Positions 34,876-43,049 of a stretch of 64,000 nucleotides of DNA are shown piece after piece. The position numbers and the translations under genes are program-made. Origin of the DNA: Bacillota bacterium (GTDB lineage: Bacteria > Bacillota > UBA4882 > UBA8346); assembly GCA_023410535.1 (NCBI GenBank), contig JAEYPR010000030.1, positions 37,919 to 101,918 of the forward strand, read 5' to 3'. The stretch's first letter is position 1. Every line of letters begins with the position of its first letter. The notes under the pieces were generated by a model that ran no database searches, was not told the origin of the DNA, and saw only the letters and a program-made list of their open reading frames with translations.

Positions 34876-35321
34876 CGAAGCCGTATCCAATTTTGTCCGC
34901 CCTGTAAACGACCGGGCTAAGTCTTAAAACCATTCTAAAGCCCGTTCACACGGGCTCCGCAGTCCTCCGAAGCTTCTTACTTTATCTACAATCTGACGTT
35001 GGAACCCTAGCTTCCTTCTTTAGCATCGCCCGATACGATCGGCGATCGGCTTTTGGCGGCGCAACCACCAATCCGGCAACTCCTCATCCTTCGCAAACAA
35101 TCAACTCTCATCCCCCCCTCGCCCTCCACTAGCACACCTTCGACCGCAAAAAAATCCTACCCGGCGCCAATGTTACAAATCTGTATCCAACCGATCACAA
35201 ATATTTGACCGACCATGACAACACCCTCCAGGGACGAAATCCCCCGCCCGTGATACGATAGAATCATGCGCCGGCAACTCGCGCCGGCTCAAAATCCGAA
35301 ACCCATAGAGGAGGAGTCGTG
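34876..35321. other. Gene-free interval between sensor operon and xylF
   Basis: Contains the second MITE-like element (about 34892-34995) and, near 35250-35262, an extended -10-like TGATACGAT that could serve xylF about 60 bases downstream; no clear -35 was found. The rest shows no open frame with a ribosome site. Confidence 0.4.
34892..34995 (+). repeat. MITE-like palindromic element, copy 2 (partial)
   Basis: Carries GTAAACGACCGGGCTAAGT, AAAACC and AAAGCCCGTTCACACGGGCTCCGC, aligning with the left half of the element at 18.5 kb. The right end is less clear than in the other copies. Confidence 0.55.
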
Positions 35322-36350
35322 GTGAAAAAACTATTTGTACTCGGTTTACTGTGCCTGATCGTCGTTTCCAGCGTCGCCTTTGCCGCCCCGAAAATTAAGA
35401 TCGGTCTCTCGATGGACACCCTCAAAGAGGAACGTTGGCAAAAAGACCGGGATATCTTCATCGCCGAAGCCAAAAAACTAGGCGCCGAAGTGTTGGTCCA
35501 ATCGGCCAACAGCGATGACGCCCTTCAGGTCTCCCAAGCTGAGAACCTGCTCTCCCAAGGCGTCAACGTTCTCGTCGTGATCCCGCACAATGCCGAAGCC
35601 TGCGCCACCATCGTGGAATCGGCCAAAAAATCCAAAGTCCCGGTCATTGCGTATGACCGTCTGATCAAAAACTGCAACCTCGACCTGTACATCTCTTTCG
35701 ACAATGAGAAAGTCGGCTTCCTCCAAGCCACTTACATTACAAAGTTAAAACCGACCGGAACCTACGTCTACATCGGCGGCGCTCCGACCGACAATAACGC
35801 CTACATGTTCAAAGCCGGCGCCATGAAAGTGCTTGACCCGTTGGTCAAATCCGGCAAGATTAAAATCGCTTACGACCAGTTCACTAACGATTGGAAACCG
35901 GAAGTGGCCCAAAGCAACATGGAAAACGCCCTGACTAAGTTGAACAACAAAGTGGACGCAGTGGTCGCCGCCAATGACGGCACCGCGGGCGGCGTGATCC
36001 AGGCCTTAATGGAACAAAAACTCGCCGGAAAAGTTCCGGTATCGGGCCAAGACGCCGATTTGGCCGCCTGCCAACGGATTGTCGAAGGCAACCAAGCCAT
36101 GACCGTTTACAAACCGATCAAAGTGATCGCCACCGCTTCGGCGCGCGCCGCGGTCACCTTGGCCCAGGGTAAGAAAGTTCAAGCCGGTAAAACCGTGAAC
36201 AACGGCAAGATTAATGTTCCGTTCCAAGCGTTGGAGCCGATCTCGGTCGACAAGGCCAACATGTATCAAGTCATCGTTAAAGACGGCTTCCACAAACTCG
36301 AAGCTATCTATCGCAACATTCCGAAGCAAAATTGGCCGGCCCAAAAATAA
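35322..36350 (+). CDS. xylF: D-xylose ABC transporter substrate-binding protein
   Basis: A 342-residue exported binding protein: signal peptide (KKLFVLGLLCLIVVSSVAFA) then the XylF domain (KIGLSMDTLKEERWQKDRDIF, VIPHNAEACATIVESAKK, IAYDRLIKNCNLDLYISFDN, GGAPTDNNAYMFKAG, VSGQDADLAACQRI). These segments match the D-xylose-binding protein subfamily. GAGGAGGAG lies just before two adjacent GTG codons; the second (35322) has the better spacing. A hairpin before xylG may raise XylF levels relative to the rest of the transporter. Confidence 0.92.
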   Translation: MKKLFVLGLLCLIVVSSVAFAAPKIKIGLSMDTLKEERWQKDRDIFIAEAKKLGAEVLVQSANSDDALQVSQAENLLSQGVNVLVVIPHNAEACATIVESAKKSKVPVIAYDRLIKNCNLDLYISFDNEKVGFLQATYITKLKPTGTYVYIGGAPTDNNAYMFKAGAMKVLDPLVKSGKIKIAYDQFTNDWKPEVAQSNMENALTKLNNKVDAVVAANDGTAGGVIQALMEQKLAGKVPVSGQDADLAACQRIVEGNQAMTVYKPIKVIATASARAAVTLAQGKKVQAGKTVNNGKINVPFQALEPISVDKANMYQVIVKDGFHKLEAIYRNIPKQNWPAQK

Positions 36351-36372
36351 CCGGCGCTCGGTGCAATGCGGG

Positions 36373-36402
36373 AAGAGGGAGCCGCCAACCTCCCTCTTTT
36401 TG
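36373..36402 (+). terminator. Intra-operon terminator-like hairpin between xylF and xylG
   Basis: AAGAGGGAG (36373-36381) pairs with CTCCCTCTT (36390-36398), followed by TTTTT. Located in the 91-base gap it may allow partial readthrough, a common way to make more binding protein than membrane components. Confidence 0.75.
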
Positions 36403-36441
36403 TATATATTCAGAAGGAATCCCTAGAGAGGAGGAACCCTG

Positions 36442-37959
36442 GTGGAGCAGTATGTTTTGGAAATGCGTCAGATCACCAAAGAGTTTCCAGGGGTGCGAGC
36501 CCTCAAAAACGTCAGCTTCCAAGTGACGCCCGGTGAGATTCACGCCCTCTGCGGCGAGAACGGCGCCGGCAAATCCACCTTAATGAAGATTCTCAGCGGC
36601 GTTTACCCGCACGGAACCTATAGCGGGGAAATTCTGATCAACGGAGTTCCCCAGTGCTTTCATACCATTAAAGACTCCGAAGCGGCCGGCGTGGCCATCA
36701 TCAACCAGGAACTCTCCGTCATCAAACAATTAAATATCGGCGAGAACATTTTTCTCGGCAACGAACCGCAGCGTCACGGGGTCATCGATTGGCCCAAGCT
36801 TTACTTTGAAACCGCCAAATGGCTCACTGAAGTCGGTTTAAAACTGGGACCCGAGACTAAAGTCGCCAATCTCGGCGTCGGCCAGCAGCAACTGGTGGAG
36901 ATCGCCAAGGCCCTCTCCAAACAAGCCCGGATCCTGATCCTCGACGAACCGACCGCCGCCTTGACCGAAACCGAAGTGGAAACACTGATGGGAATCCTGC
37001 GTCGGTTGCGCGCAAGCGGCGTAACCTGCATTTACATATCGCATAAAATCGCGGAGATCTTCGAGATCGCCGACACCATCACCATCCTCCGGGACGGCGA
37101 AGCCATTGTCACCAAACCGGTGGCGCACACTTCCGAAAACGAGATCATCGCCACCATGGTCGGCCGGGAACTTTCGGACCGTTTTCCCCGGATCGAGCAC
37201 CAATGCGGGGAAGTGGTGCTGGAGGTCAGTGACTTCCAAGTCTTCGATCCCGACAATCCCCAACGGCAGCTCGTCTACGACGCGACCTTTACCGTCCGGC
37301 GCGGCGAGATTCTAGGCATTGCCGGCCTGATGGGCGCCGGCCGCACCGAGTTGGTCAGCAGCCTCTTCGGTGGATTCCCGGGGCGTCAGCACGGCCGGGT
37401 GATCATCAACGGGCAACCGGTCACGATCCAGTCGCCGGCGGACGCCATCACCCATGGTTTGGCTTTGGTCACCGAAGACCGGAAACGTTTGGGATTGGTG
37501 CTGGAGCAAGATGTGAAAAAAAATCTCACCTTGGCCTGTTTGGAAGAACTCTGCACCCATCAGGTGATCAACTTCAACGAGGAGATCAAGCAGAGTCAGG
37601 CGCAAGCGGCCGCTCTCAAGATCAAAACGCCGACGCTGGAGACCCGGGTCAACAACTTAAGCGGCGGCAACCAGCAAAAGGTGGTCCTCGGCAAATGGCT
37701 GCTGACCCAACCCCAGATCCTGATCCTTGACGAACCGACCCGCGGCATCGACGTCGGCGCTAAGTTTGAGATCTACAATATTATGAATTCCTTGAAATCC
37801 AACGGCGTTGCGATTATCATGGTCTCTTCAGAGCTTCCTGAGATTCTCGGGATGAGCGACCGGATTCTGGTGATGCATGAAGGGCGGATTCGCGGCGAAT
37901 TTTCATGCCAAGAGGCCGATCAGGAGAAGATTATGTTGGCCGCGACAGGAGGAAATTAA
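36442..37959 (+). CDS. xylG: D-xylose ABC transporter, duplicated ATPase
   Basis: A 505-residue protein with two fused ABC domains, as in sugar importers of the XylG/RbsA/MglA class. Domain 1 has Walker A GENGAGKST (about residues 37-45), LGVGQQQ and LDEPTAAL; domain 2 has a degenerate Walker A (GLMGAGRTEL), LSGGNQQK and LDEPTRGID. GTG start at 36442 with AGGAGG seven bases upstream. The stop is followed directly by the ATG of xylH. It powers xylose import together with XylF and XylH. Confidence 0.94.
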   Translation: MEQYVLEMRQITKEFPGVRALKNVSFQVTPGEIHALCGENGAGKSTLMKILSGVYPHGTYSGEILINGVPQCFHTIKDSEAAGVAIINQELSVIKQLNIGENIFLGNEPQRHGVIDWPKLYFETAKWLTEVGLKLGPETKVANLGVGQQQLVEIAKALSKQARILILDEPTAALTETEVETLMGILRRLRASGVTCIYISHKIAEIFEIADTITILRDGEAIVTKPVAHTSENEIIATMVGRELSDRFPRIEHQCGEVVLEVSDFQVFDPDNPQRQLVYDATFTVRRGEILGIAGLMGAGRTELVSSLFGGFPGRQHGRVIINGQPVTIQSPADAITHGLALVTEDRKRLGLVLEQDVKKNLTLACLEELCTHQVINFNEEIKQSQAQAAALKIKTPTLETRVNNLSGGNQQKVVLGKWLLTQPQILILDEPTRGIDVGAKFEIYNIMNSLKSNGVAIIMVSSELPEILGMSDRILVMHEGRIRGEFSCQEADQEKIMLAATGGN

Positions 37960-39132
37960 ATGAACATCCATACCAGCGAAACCCCGTTCGCGCCGGAGCA
38001 AAGCCTCTGGCGACGCTTGTCCCTGAAATTCGATATTCGTTCTTATACCATGATCATTGCTCTGGTGGCGATCTGGATCATCTTTTCAATCCTGACCGAG
38101 GGCCAATTCCTCTCGCCGCGGAACATCTCCAACCTGTCGCGCCAGATGTCGATCACGGCGGTACTGGCCATCGGGATGGTGATGGTGATCGTGGCGACCC
38201 ATATCGACTTGTCGGTCGGCGCCATCCTCGGGCTAACCGGGGGAATCGCCGCCGTGTTGCAGGTCTGGTTCCATTGGGATACGCCGTGGGCGATTGCGGT
38301 CGCGTTGGGTTTGGGCGCGCTGATCGGCGCCTGGCACGGTTACTGGGTCGCTTACCAGAAGGTGCCGGCGTTCATTGTCACCTTGGCCGGTTACATGGCC
38401 TATCGCGGCATCTTGCTGGGCGTGCTTAAAGGGCTAACAGTCGCGCCGATGTTCCCCAGCTTTAAAATTATCTCCAGCGGCTACCTGGACCTGATTCCGG
38501 GAGTCGCGCTGACCGCCATCTCGATCGTCGCCCTGATCTACGGGAGATTTAACGCCCGGGCCGCTAAAGTCCGTTACGGCTTTGAAGTCAAACCGCTCCT
38601 GCTCGAGTTAGTCCTGACCCTCTTTTATTGCGGCTTGATCGTGGCCGGCGTCTTTTGGCTGTATCAATACGAGGGGATTCCCTTCCCGGTGATTCTGGTG
38701 TTGATTTTGACCCTAATCTTTGCCTTTATCACCAATAGCACCAAGTTCGGCCGGCAGGTCTACGCCATGGGCGGCAACGCCGAAGCGGCCCGCCTTTCCG
38801 GGATCAATGTCCGTCGCCGGACGCTGGTGGTCTTTGTCCTGGCCGGCCTGCTCGCGTCGGTGGCCGGAATCCTGACCACCGCCCGGTTGAACGCCGCCAC
38901 CATCACCGCCGGCCAAGGCGCTGAACTCGACGCCATCGCCTCCTGCGTCATCGGCGGCACCAGCCTGATGGGCGGCGTCGGCAGCATTCCCGGCGCCATC
39001 TTGGGCGCCCTGGTCATGGCTAGCCTGGACAATGGCATGTCGATGATGAATACCGAAGCTTTCTGGCAGTTTATCACCAAAGGTTTTATCCTGTTGCTGG
39101 CGGTCTGGGTCGATATTAAGACCAAAAAATAA
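37960..39132 (+). CDS. xylH: D-xylose ABC transporter permease
   Basis: A 390-residue polytopic protein with about ten or more membrane helices, of the RbsC/XylH permease family: GMVMVIVATHIDLSVGAILGL (central signature, shown in part), GRQVYAMGGNAEAARLSGINV and GGTSLMGGVGSIPGAILGAL. Its ATG follows the xylG TAA without a gap, so translation is coupled. It completes the XylFGH importer; downstream is the third 21-bp array. Confidence 0.94.
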   Translation: MNIHTSETPFAPEQSLWRRLSLKFDIRSYTMIIALVAIWIIFSILTEGQFLSPRNISNLSRQMSITAVLAIGMVMVIVATHIDLSVGAILGLTGGIAAVLQVWFHWDTPWAIAVALGLGALIGAWHGYWVAYQKVPAFIVTLAGYMAYRGILLGVLKGLTVAPMFPSFKIISSGYLDLIPGVALTAISIVALIYGRFNARAAKVRYGFEVKPLLLELVLTLFYCGLIVAGVFWLYQYEGIPFPVILVLILTLIFAFITNSTKFGRQVYAMGGNAEAARLSGINVRRRTLVVFVLAGLLASVAGILTTARLNAATITAGQGAELDAIASCVIGGTSLMGGVGSIPGAILGALVMASLDNGMSMMNTEAFWQFITKGFILLLAVWVDIKTKK

Positions 39133-39182
39133 TTTCCGACCGTCATTCGACGCTGAACATGGCATTCCTACCTCCCATTCCG

Positions 39183-39392
39183 GTACCGGAATCGTCTTCC
39201 CGGGCGCTTGGATCGCGGATTACGGTTCCCGAATTGTCAATTCGGGTTCCCGGATCCGGTTTCGAAGAACCGGGGAACGGTTTTCCGGTACCGGAATTCT
39301 ATTCCGGGGTGCCGGGATCCGGTTCCGGGGTTCCGAAATGCTCCTCCGGGGTTCCAGAATTCCCCGCCCCGGCCGGTGGGCAAGGGTTTGGG
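39183..39392. repeat. 21-bp-period degenerate array, locus 3
   Basis: Ten contiguous units of exactly 21 bases run from 39183; unit starts include GTACCGGAAT, GTTCCCGAAT, GTTCCCGGAT, GTACCGGAAT, GTGCCGGGAT, GTTCCGAAAT and GTTCCAGAAT. Because 21 is a multiple of three, several frames stay open and encode heptad-like peptides such as VPELSIR and VPEFYSG. It lies just after xylH. Confidence 0.82.
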
Positions 39393-39456
39393 GGCATTTC
39401 CGGACCGTGACATCGCCCAGGAATAAATTGTTGGGCGATGACGTTGTCCTGCCAAC

Positions 39457-39486
39457 AAAAAACCCCCGGACCTTTCTCCGAGGGTT
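39457..39486 (-). terminator. Terminator after HAD phosphatase gene (minus strand)
   Basis: On the minus strand AACCCTCGGA and TCCGGGGGTT pair around a short loop and lead into six T, 30 bases after the stop of the gene at 39517. An adjacent CATCGCCCA/TGGGCGATG stem (39411-39440) has no T-run. Confidence 0.8.
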
Positions 39487-39516
39487 ACAATGTATCAATA
39501 GCGTTTTGCGTTTTCC

Positions 39517-40299
39517 TTACGGCGTAATCTCCGCCACTGACTCCACGATGCGGCTTGGGCGGTACGGGAACTTCAGCACGCCTTTGCGGGTGGTGAGGCC
39601 GCTTAACACCAGGATGGTCTCGAGGCCGGACTCCAGGCCCACTTTGACGTCGGTCTCCATCCGGTCGCCGATCATCACGGCGTTTTCGGAGTGTTCATCC
39701 AAATAACGCAGCGCCAGCCGCATCACCAACGGATTGGGTTTGCCGACGAAATACGGGGAATAACCGGTGGCTTTCTCCAACAACGCCGCGACCGCGCCGC
39801 AAGCGGGGACGTTGAAGTCTTCGCCGGGAGCCGCCGGGTCGGGATTGGTGGCGATAAAGGGGATCCCTTGCTGAATCAACTGCGAAGCCCGGATGATCTT
39901 GTCGTACGAATAGGAATCGGTTTCGCCCAAAACCATGAAGTCGGGATTGTAATCGGTGAGTTTGTAGCCGACTTCGTTTAAGGCTTGATATAACCCGGTG
40001 CCGCCCAACACGAACGCCGATCCTTCCGGCTTTTGCGCTTTTAAGAACTTCGCCGTCGCCATGGCGCTGCTGAAGAAATGTTCGGCGCTGACCGGCACGC
40101 CGATGGTTTGCAACCGGTGTTGCAGGTCCTGCTGAGTGTAACGGGAGTTATTGGTCAAAACCAAAAATTTGTGACCCCCATCGATCAGCCGCTGGATAAA
40201 CTCCTTGGCGCCCGGAATCGGCCGGTCGCCTTGGACCAACACGCCGTCCATATCAATTAAGTAACTCTTCTTTTTCTCCGGTTGATTTGTTTCACTCAT
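39517..40299 (-). CDS. HAD-superfamily IIA phosphatase (NagD/AraL-like)
   Basis: A 260-residue HAD hydrolase. Motif I is DMDGVLVQG (nucleophile Asp about residue 17), motif II TNNS (about 49), the conserved Lys is in VGKPNP (about 187), and motif IV is MIGDRMETD (about 212). The capping domain between motifs II and III is of the C2a type, as in NagD, AraL and p-nitrophenyl phosphatases. These enzymes dephosphorylate sugar phosphates and other small metabolites; beside a xylose locus a sugar-phosphate housekeeping role is plausible but unproven. Weak ribosome site (GGGGGTT) before the ATG. Confidence 0.88.
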   Translation of the reverse strand: MSETNQPEKKKSYLIDMDGVLVQGDRPIPGAKEFIQRLIDGGHKFLVLTNNSRYTQQDLQHRLQTIGVPVSAEHFFSSAMATAKFLKAQKPEGSAFVLGGTGLYQALNEVGYKLTDYNPDFMVLGETDSYSYDKIIRASQLIQQGIPFIATNPDPAAPGEDFNVPACGAVAALLEKATGYSPYFVGKPNPLVMRLALRYLDEHSENAVMIGDRMETDVKVGLESGLETILVLSGLTTRKGVLKFPYRPSRIVESVAEITP

Positions 40300-40599
40300 C
40301 GTTTAGGGAACCCCCGTGGTTTTATATTTTTATTTTCAAAATTGAAATCACCGAACGGATCAAACAGGACTTTTGAGATCTTGGAACCGGCATAAATTCT
40401 CCCATGGTCCTTTTATTCGCGATTTGGCCGGAATATTCCTGCCGTTGGCTTCATTAGATGATATCGGCAGGTGCCCTTCGAATATTTACGATTTTTGGGC
40501 TCAAAGCTTTATTTATCCGCCTTTATCATACCATGCGATGATTAAAACCAGGCGACAACCAGGTTAATGACAGGAAAAAAATACAATTTCCAAAAATTC

Positions 40600-40629
40600 T
40601 TGACACCGAACACAAGTTTGGTCTATGTT
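40600..40629 (+). promoter_or_regulatory. Promoter of the topoisomerase pair
   Basis: TTGACA (40600-40605) and TATGTT (40624-40629) are separated by 18 bases, about 68 bases before the ATG at 40697. The spacer overlaps a LexA-like site. Confidence 0.65.
40607..40620. promoter_or_regulatory. Candidate LexA (SOS) box
   Basis: CGAACACAAGTTTG differs from the Bacillus-type CGAAC-N4-GTTCG consensus at one position. It lies between the -35 and -10 hexamers, the place where a repressor would block RNA polymerase. Confidence 0.5.
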
Positions 40630-40696
40630 TAAAGTGAGAAGTATTGTAGAATAGATAAGATCGATTTGGAAAATTTATCAGAGCGAGGTGCGACGG

Positions 40697-42676
40697 ATGG
40701 CCAAACCAGCCAAAGCCGCCGAATATAATAATTCCAGCATATCGTCGTTGAAAGGCGCCGACCGGGTCCGGAAACGCCCGGGGGTCATTTTTGGTTCCGA
40801 CGGCCTGGAAGGTTGCCAGCATTCGGTCTTTGAGATCCTCTCCAACTCCATTGACGAGGCGCGCGAAGGATTCGGCGACCGGATCGAGATCATCCGCCAC
40901 AGCGATTGGTCGATCAGCGTGATCGACCGGGGCCGCGGCATTCCTTTGGATTTCAACCCGAACGAAAACCGCTACAATTGGGAGCTTGTCTTCTGCGAAT
41001 TGTACGCCGGCGGCAAATACAAAAACAACAGCGGCGAAAACTACGAGTACAGCTTGGGCTTAAACGGTCTCGGCAGTTGCGCCACCCAATACAGCTCCGA
41101 ATACATGGACGTCGTCGTCTACCGCGACGGCTACCGTTTCGCGCTGCATTTTGAGAAAGGCGAAAACATCGGGGGCCTGAAAAAAGAGAAGGCCGCCTAC
41201 GAGCATACCGGCTCCACTCAACACTGGAAGCCTGATCTTGAGGTCTTCACCGACATCCAGATTCCACTCGAATATTTCCAGACCATCCTGCGCAAACAAG
41301 CGGTGGTTAACGCCGGTTTGACCTTTATTTTGCATGACGAATTCTCCGGCGAAACCTTTGAATATTGCTACCAGAACGGCATTGTCGACTATATTAAAGA
41401 GCACTCCGGCGAGAAAGGCTTCACCGAAGTGCAGTTTTACGCCACCCAGACCAAAGGCCGCGACCGCGAGGACAAGCCCGAGTACAAGCTGAAAATGGAG
41501 ATCGCCTTCTGCTTCAATAATGAAGTCAATCTGCTGGAGTACTACCACAACTCCAGTTTCCTGGAGTACGGCGGCGCTCCCGACAAGGCGGTCAAGGCCG
41601 CGCTGGTCTACGAGATCGACAAATGCCTCCGCAACCGCGGTAAATATAACAAAGACGAAGCTAAAGTGACCTTCGCCGACATTCAGGACAGCCTGATTCT
41701 GGTCACCAACTCCTTCTCGACCGAAACCAGTTACGAAAACCAAACCAAAAAGTCGATCACCAACCGCTTCATTCAAGAGGCGCTGACTGATTTTCTCAAA
41801 GAACAGCTAGAGATCTACTTCATCGAAAACAAGGTGGAGAGCGAAAAGATCCTCGAGCAAGTGCTGGTCAACAAACGTAGCCGCGAGACGGCCGAGAAAA
41901 CCCGGATCAATATCAAAAAGAAACTCACCGGCAATATCGACATTTCCAACCGGGTCAAAAAGTTTGTCGACTGCCGCACCAAAGATCTCTCCCAACGCGA
42001 ATTGTATATCGTGGAGGGCGACTCGGCCTTGGGCGCCTGTAAACTGGGACGCGACGCCGAGTTTCAGGCGATCATGCCGGTCCGCGGCAAGATTCTTAAC
42101 TGCCTGAAAGCCGACTATGACAGCATCTTCAAGAACGACATCATCGTCGACCTTTTGAAAGTGCTCGGCTGCGGCGTCGAGATCAAATCCAAACATAACA
42201 AGGACTTAAACACCTTCGATATCAGCAACCTGCGTTGGGACAAGATCATTATCTGCACCGACGCCGACGTCGACGGCTTCCAGATCCGGACCTTAATCCT
42301 GACTATGCTCTACACCCTGGTCCCCACCTTGATCCAGGTCGGCAAGGTCTACATCGCCGAATCGCCCTTATACGAGATCACCGTCAAGGATAAATCCTAT
42401 TTCGCCTATTCCGACAAGGAAAAAACCGATATTCTCGCCAAACTGAACGGCAAATACGCCATCCAACGCTCCAAAGGCTTGGGCGAAAACGAACCCGAAA
42501 TGATGTGGCAGACCACCATGAACCCGGCCAGCCGCCGCCTGATCAAAGTGATGCCCTCCGATATTCAGCTCACTCAGGAAGTCTTCGACCTCCTGCTCGG
42601 CGACAACCTCCCCGGCCGCAAAAGCTTCATCGAGGAGAACGGATACCGGTTCTTGGAGATGGTGGATGTGAGCTGA
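40697..42676 (+). CDS. Type IIA DNA topoisomerase, subunit B (GyrB/ParE-like, divergent)
   Basis: A 659-residue GHKL-ATPase/TOPRIM protein. ATPase motifs: EILSNSIDEA (Bergerat N box, about residue 48), VIDRGRGIPLDF (about 76) and LGLNGLGSCATQY (about 120). TOPRIM motifs: YIVEGDSALGACK (about 443) and CTDADVDGFQIRT (about 530). The C-terminus has IQRSKGLGENEPEMMW. Sequence and insert pattern differ from usual GyrB/ParE (for example GSDGLEGCQHSVFEI in place of the normal YIGS...G.HH), marking it as a second, lineage-specific topoisomerase. ATG at 40697 with GAGGTG seven bases upstream. Its partner subunit A follows after a 373-base gap holding a repeat. Confidence 0.9.
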   Translation: MAKPAKAAEYNNSSISSLKGADRVRKRPGVIFGSDGLEGCQHSVFEILSNSIDEAREGFGDRIEIIRHSDWSISVIDRGRGIPLDFNPNENRYNWELVFCELYAGGKYKNNSGENYEYSLGLNGLGSCATQYSSEYMDVVVYRDGYRFALHFEKGENIGGLKKEKAAYEHTGSTQHWKPDLEVFTDIQIPLEYFQTILRKQAVVNAGLTFILHDEFSGETFEYCYQNGIVDYIKEHSGEKGFTEVQFYATQTKGRDREDKPEYKLKMEIAFCFNNEVNLLEYYHNSSFLEYGGAPDKAVKAALVYEIDKCLRNRGKYNKDEAKVTFADIQDSLILVTNSFSTETSYENQTKKSITNRFIQEALTDFLKEQLEIYFIENKVESEKILEQVLVNKRSRETAEKTRINIKKKLTGNIDISNRVKKFVDCRTKDLSQRELYIVEGDSALGACKLGRDAEFQAIMPVRGKILNCLKADYDSIFKNDIIVDLLKVLGCGVEIKSKHNKDLNTFDISNLRWDKIIICTDADVDGFQIRTLILTMLYTLVPTLIQVGKVYIAESPLYEITVKDKSYFAYSDKEKTDILAKLNGKYAIQRSKGLGENEPEMMWQTTMNPASRRLIKVMPSDIQLTQEVFDLLLGDNLPGRKSFIEENGYRFLEMVDVS

Positions 42677-42904
42677 GGGCCGATTCCGACCTCACCCCCG
42701 GCCCTCTCCGACGCTGTAATTCCGTAGGTGGATCAGCGGAGAGGGGTGAATCGCTGGAATCTCTCCTCTAAATTCTTTAACTTAAGTAATGTCAATTTAT
42801 ATTAGTTTCAATCAACAGCACTCGTCCGCCTGGCCGGCGCTCCCGACCCAAAACTGGCGCCGGGTGGAACCTTAAATTGATCAACCGTTCCTGCTCTGTA
42901 CTTG

Positions 42905-43020
42905 TGCCGTCAAAAGTAGTGCAGTGCAAGGAAGGACCGAGCGAGGACCGCAGGCGTACTCTTCGTACGTTGAGGACCGGAGCGACCGACTGACGCAGCA
43001 ATGCGCTGCTTTTCACGGCA
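42905..43020 (+). repeat. ~116-119 bp palindromic element, copy A
   Basis: Ends are inverted (TGCCGTCAAAAG...CTTTTCACGGCA). The interior carries GCAAGGAA, GACCGAGCGAGGACCG, a GTAC...GTAC hairpin and TTGAGGACCGGAGCGA. Copies B and C lie at 51383 and 54622 in the same orientation. This copy sits between the two topoisomerase subunit genes, within 35 bases of the subunit A ribosome site. Confidence 0.75.
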
Positions 43021-43049
43021 CATAACCACTAATCTCAGGAGGCTTTTTT

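Noticed and set aside
39183..39392. CRISPR array
   Set aside because: The 21-bp units are contiguous and degenerate with no unique spacers, and no cas gene is in the window.
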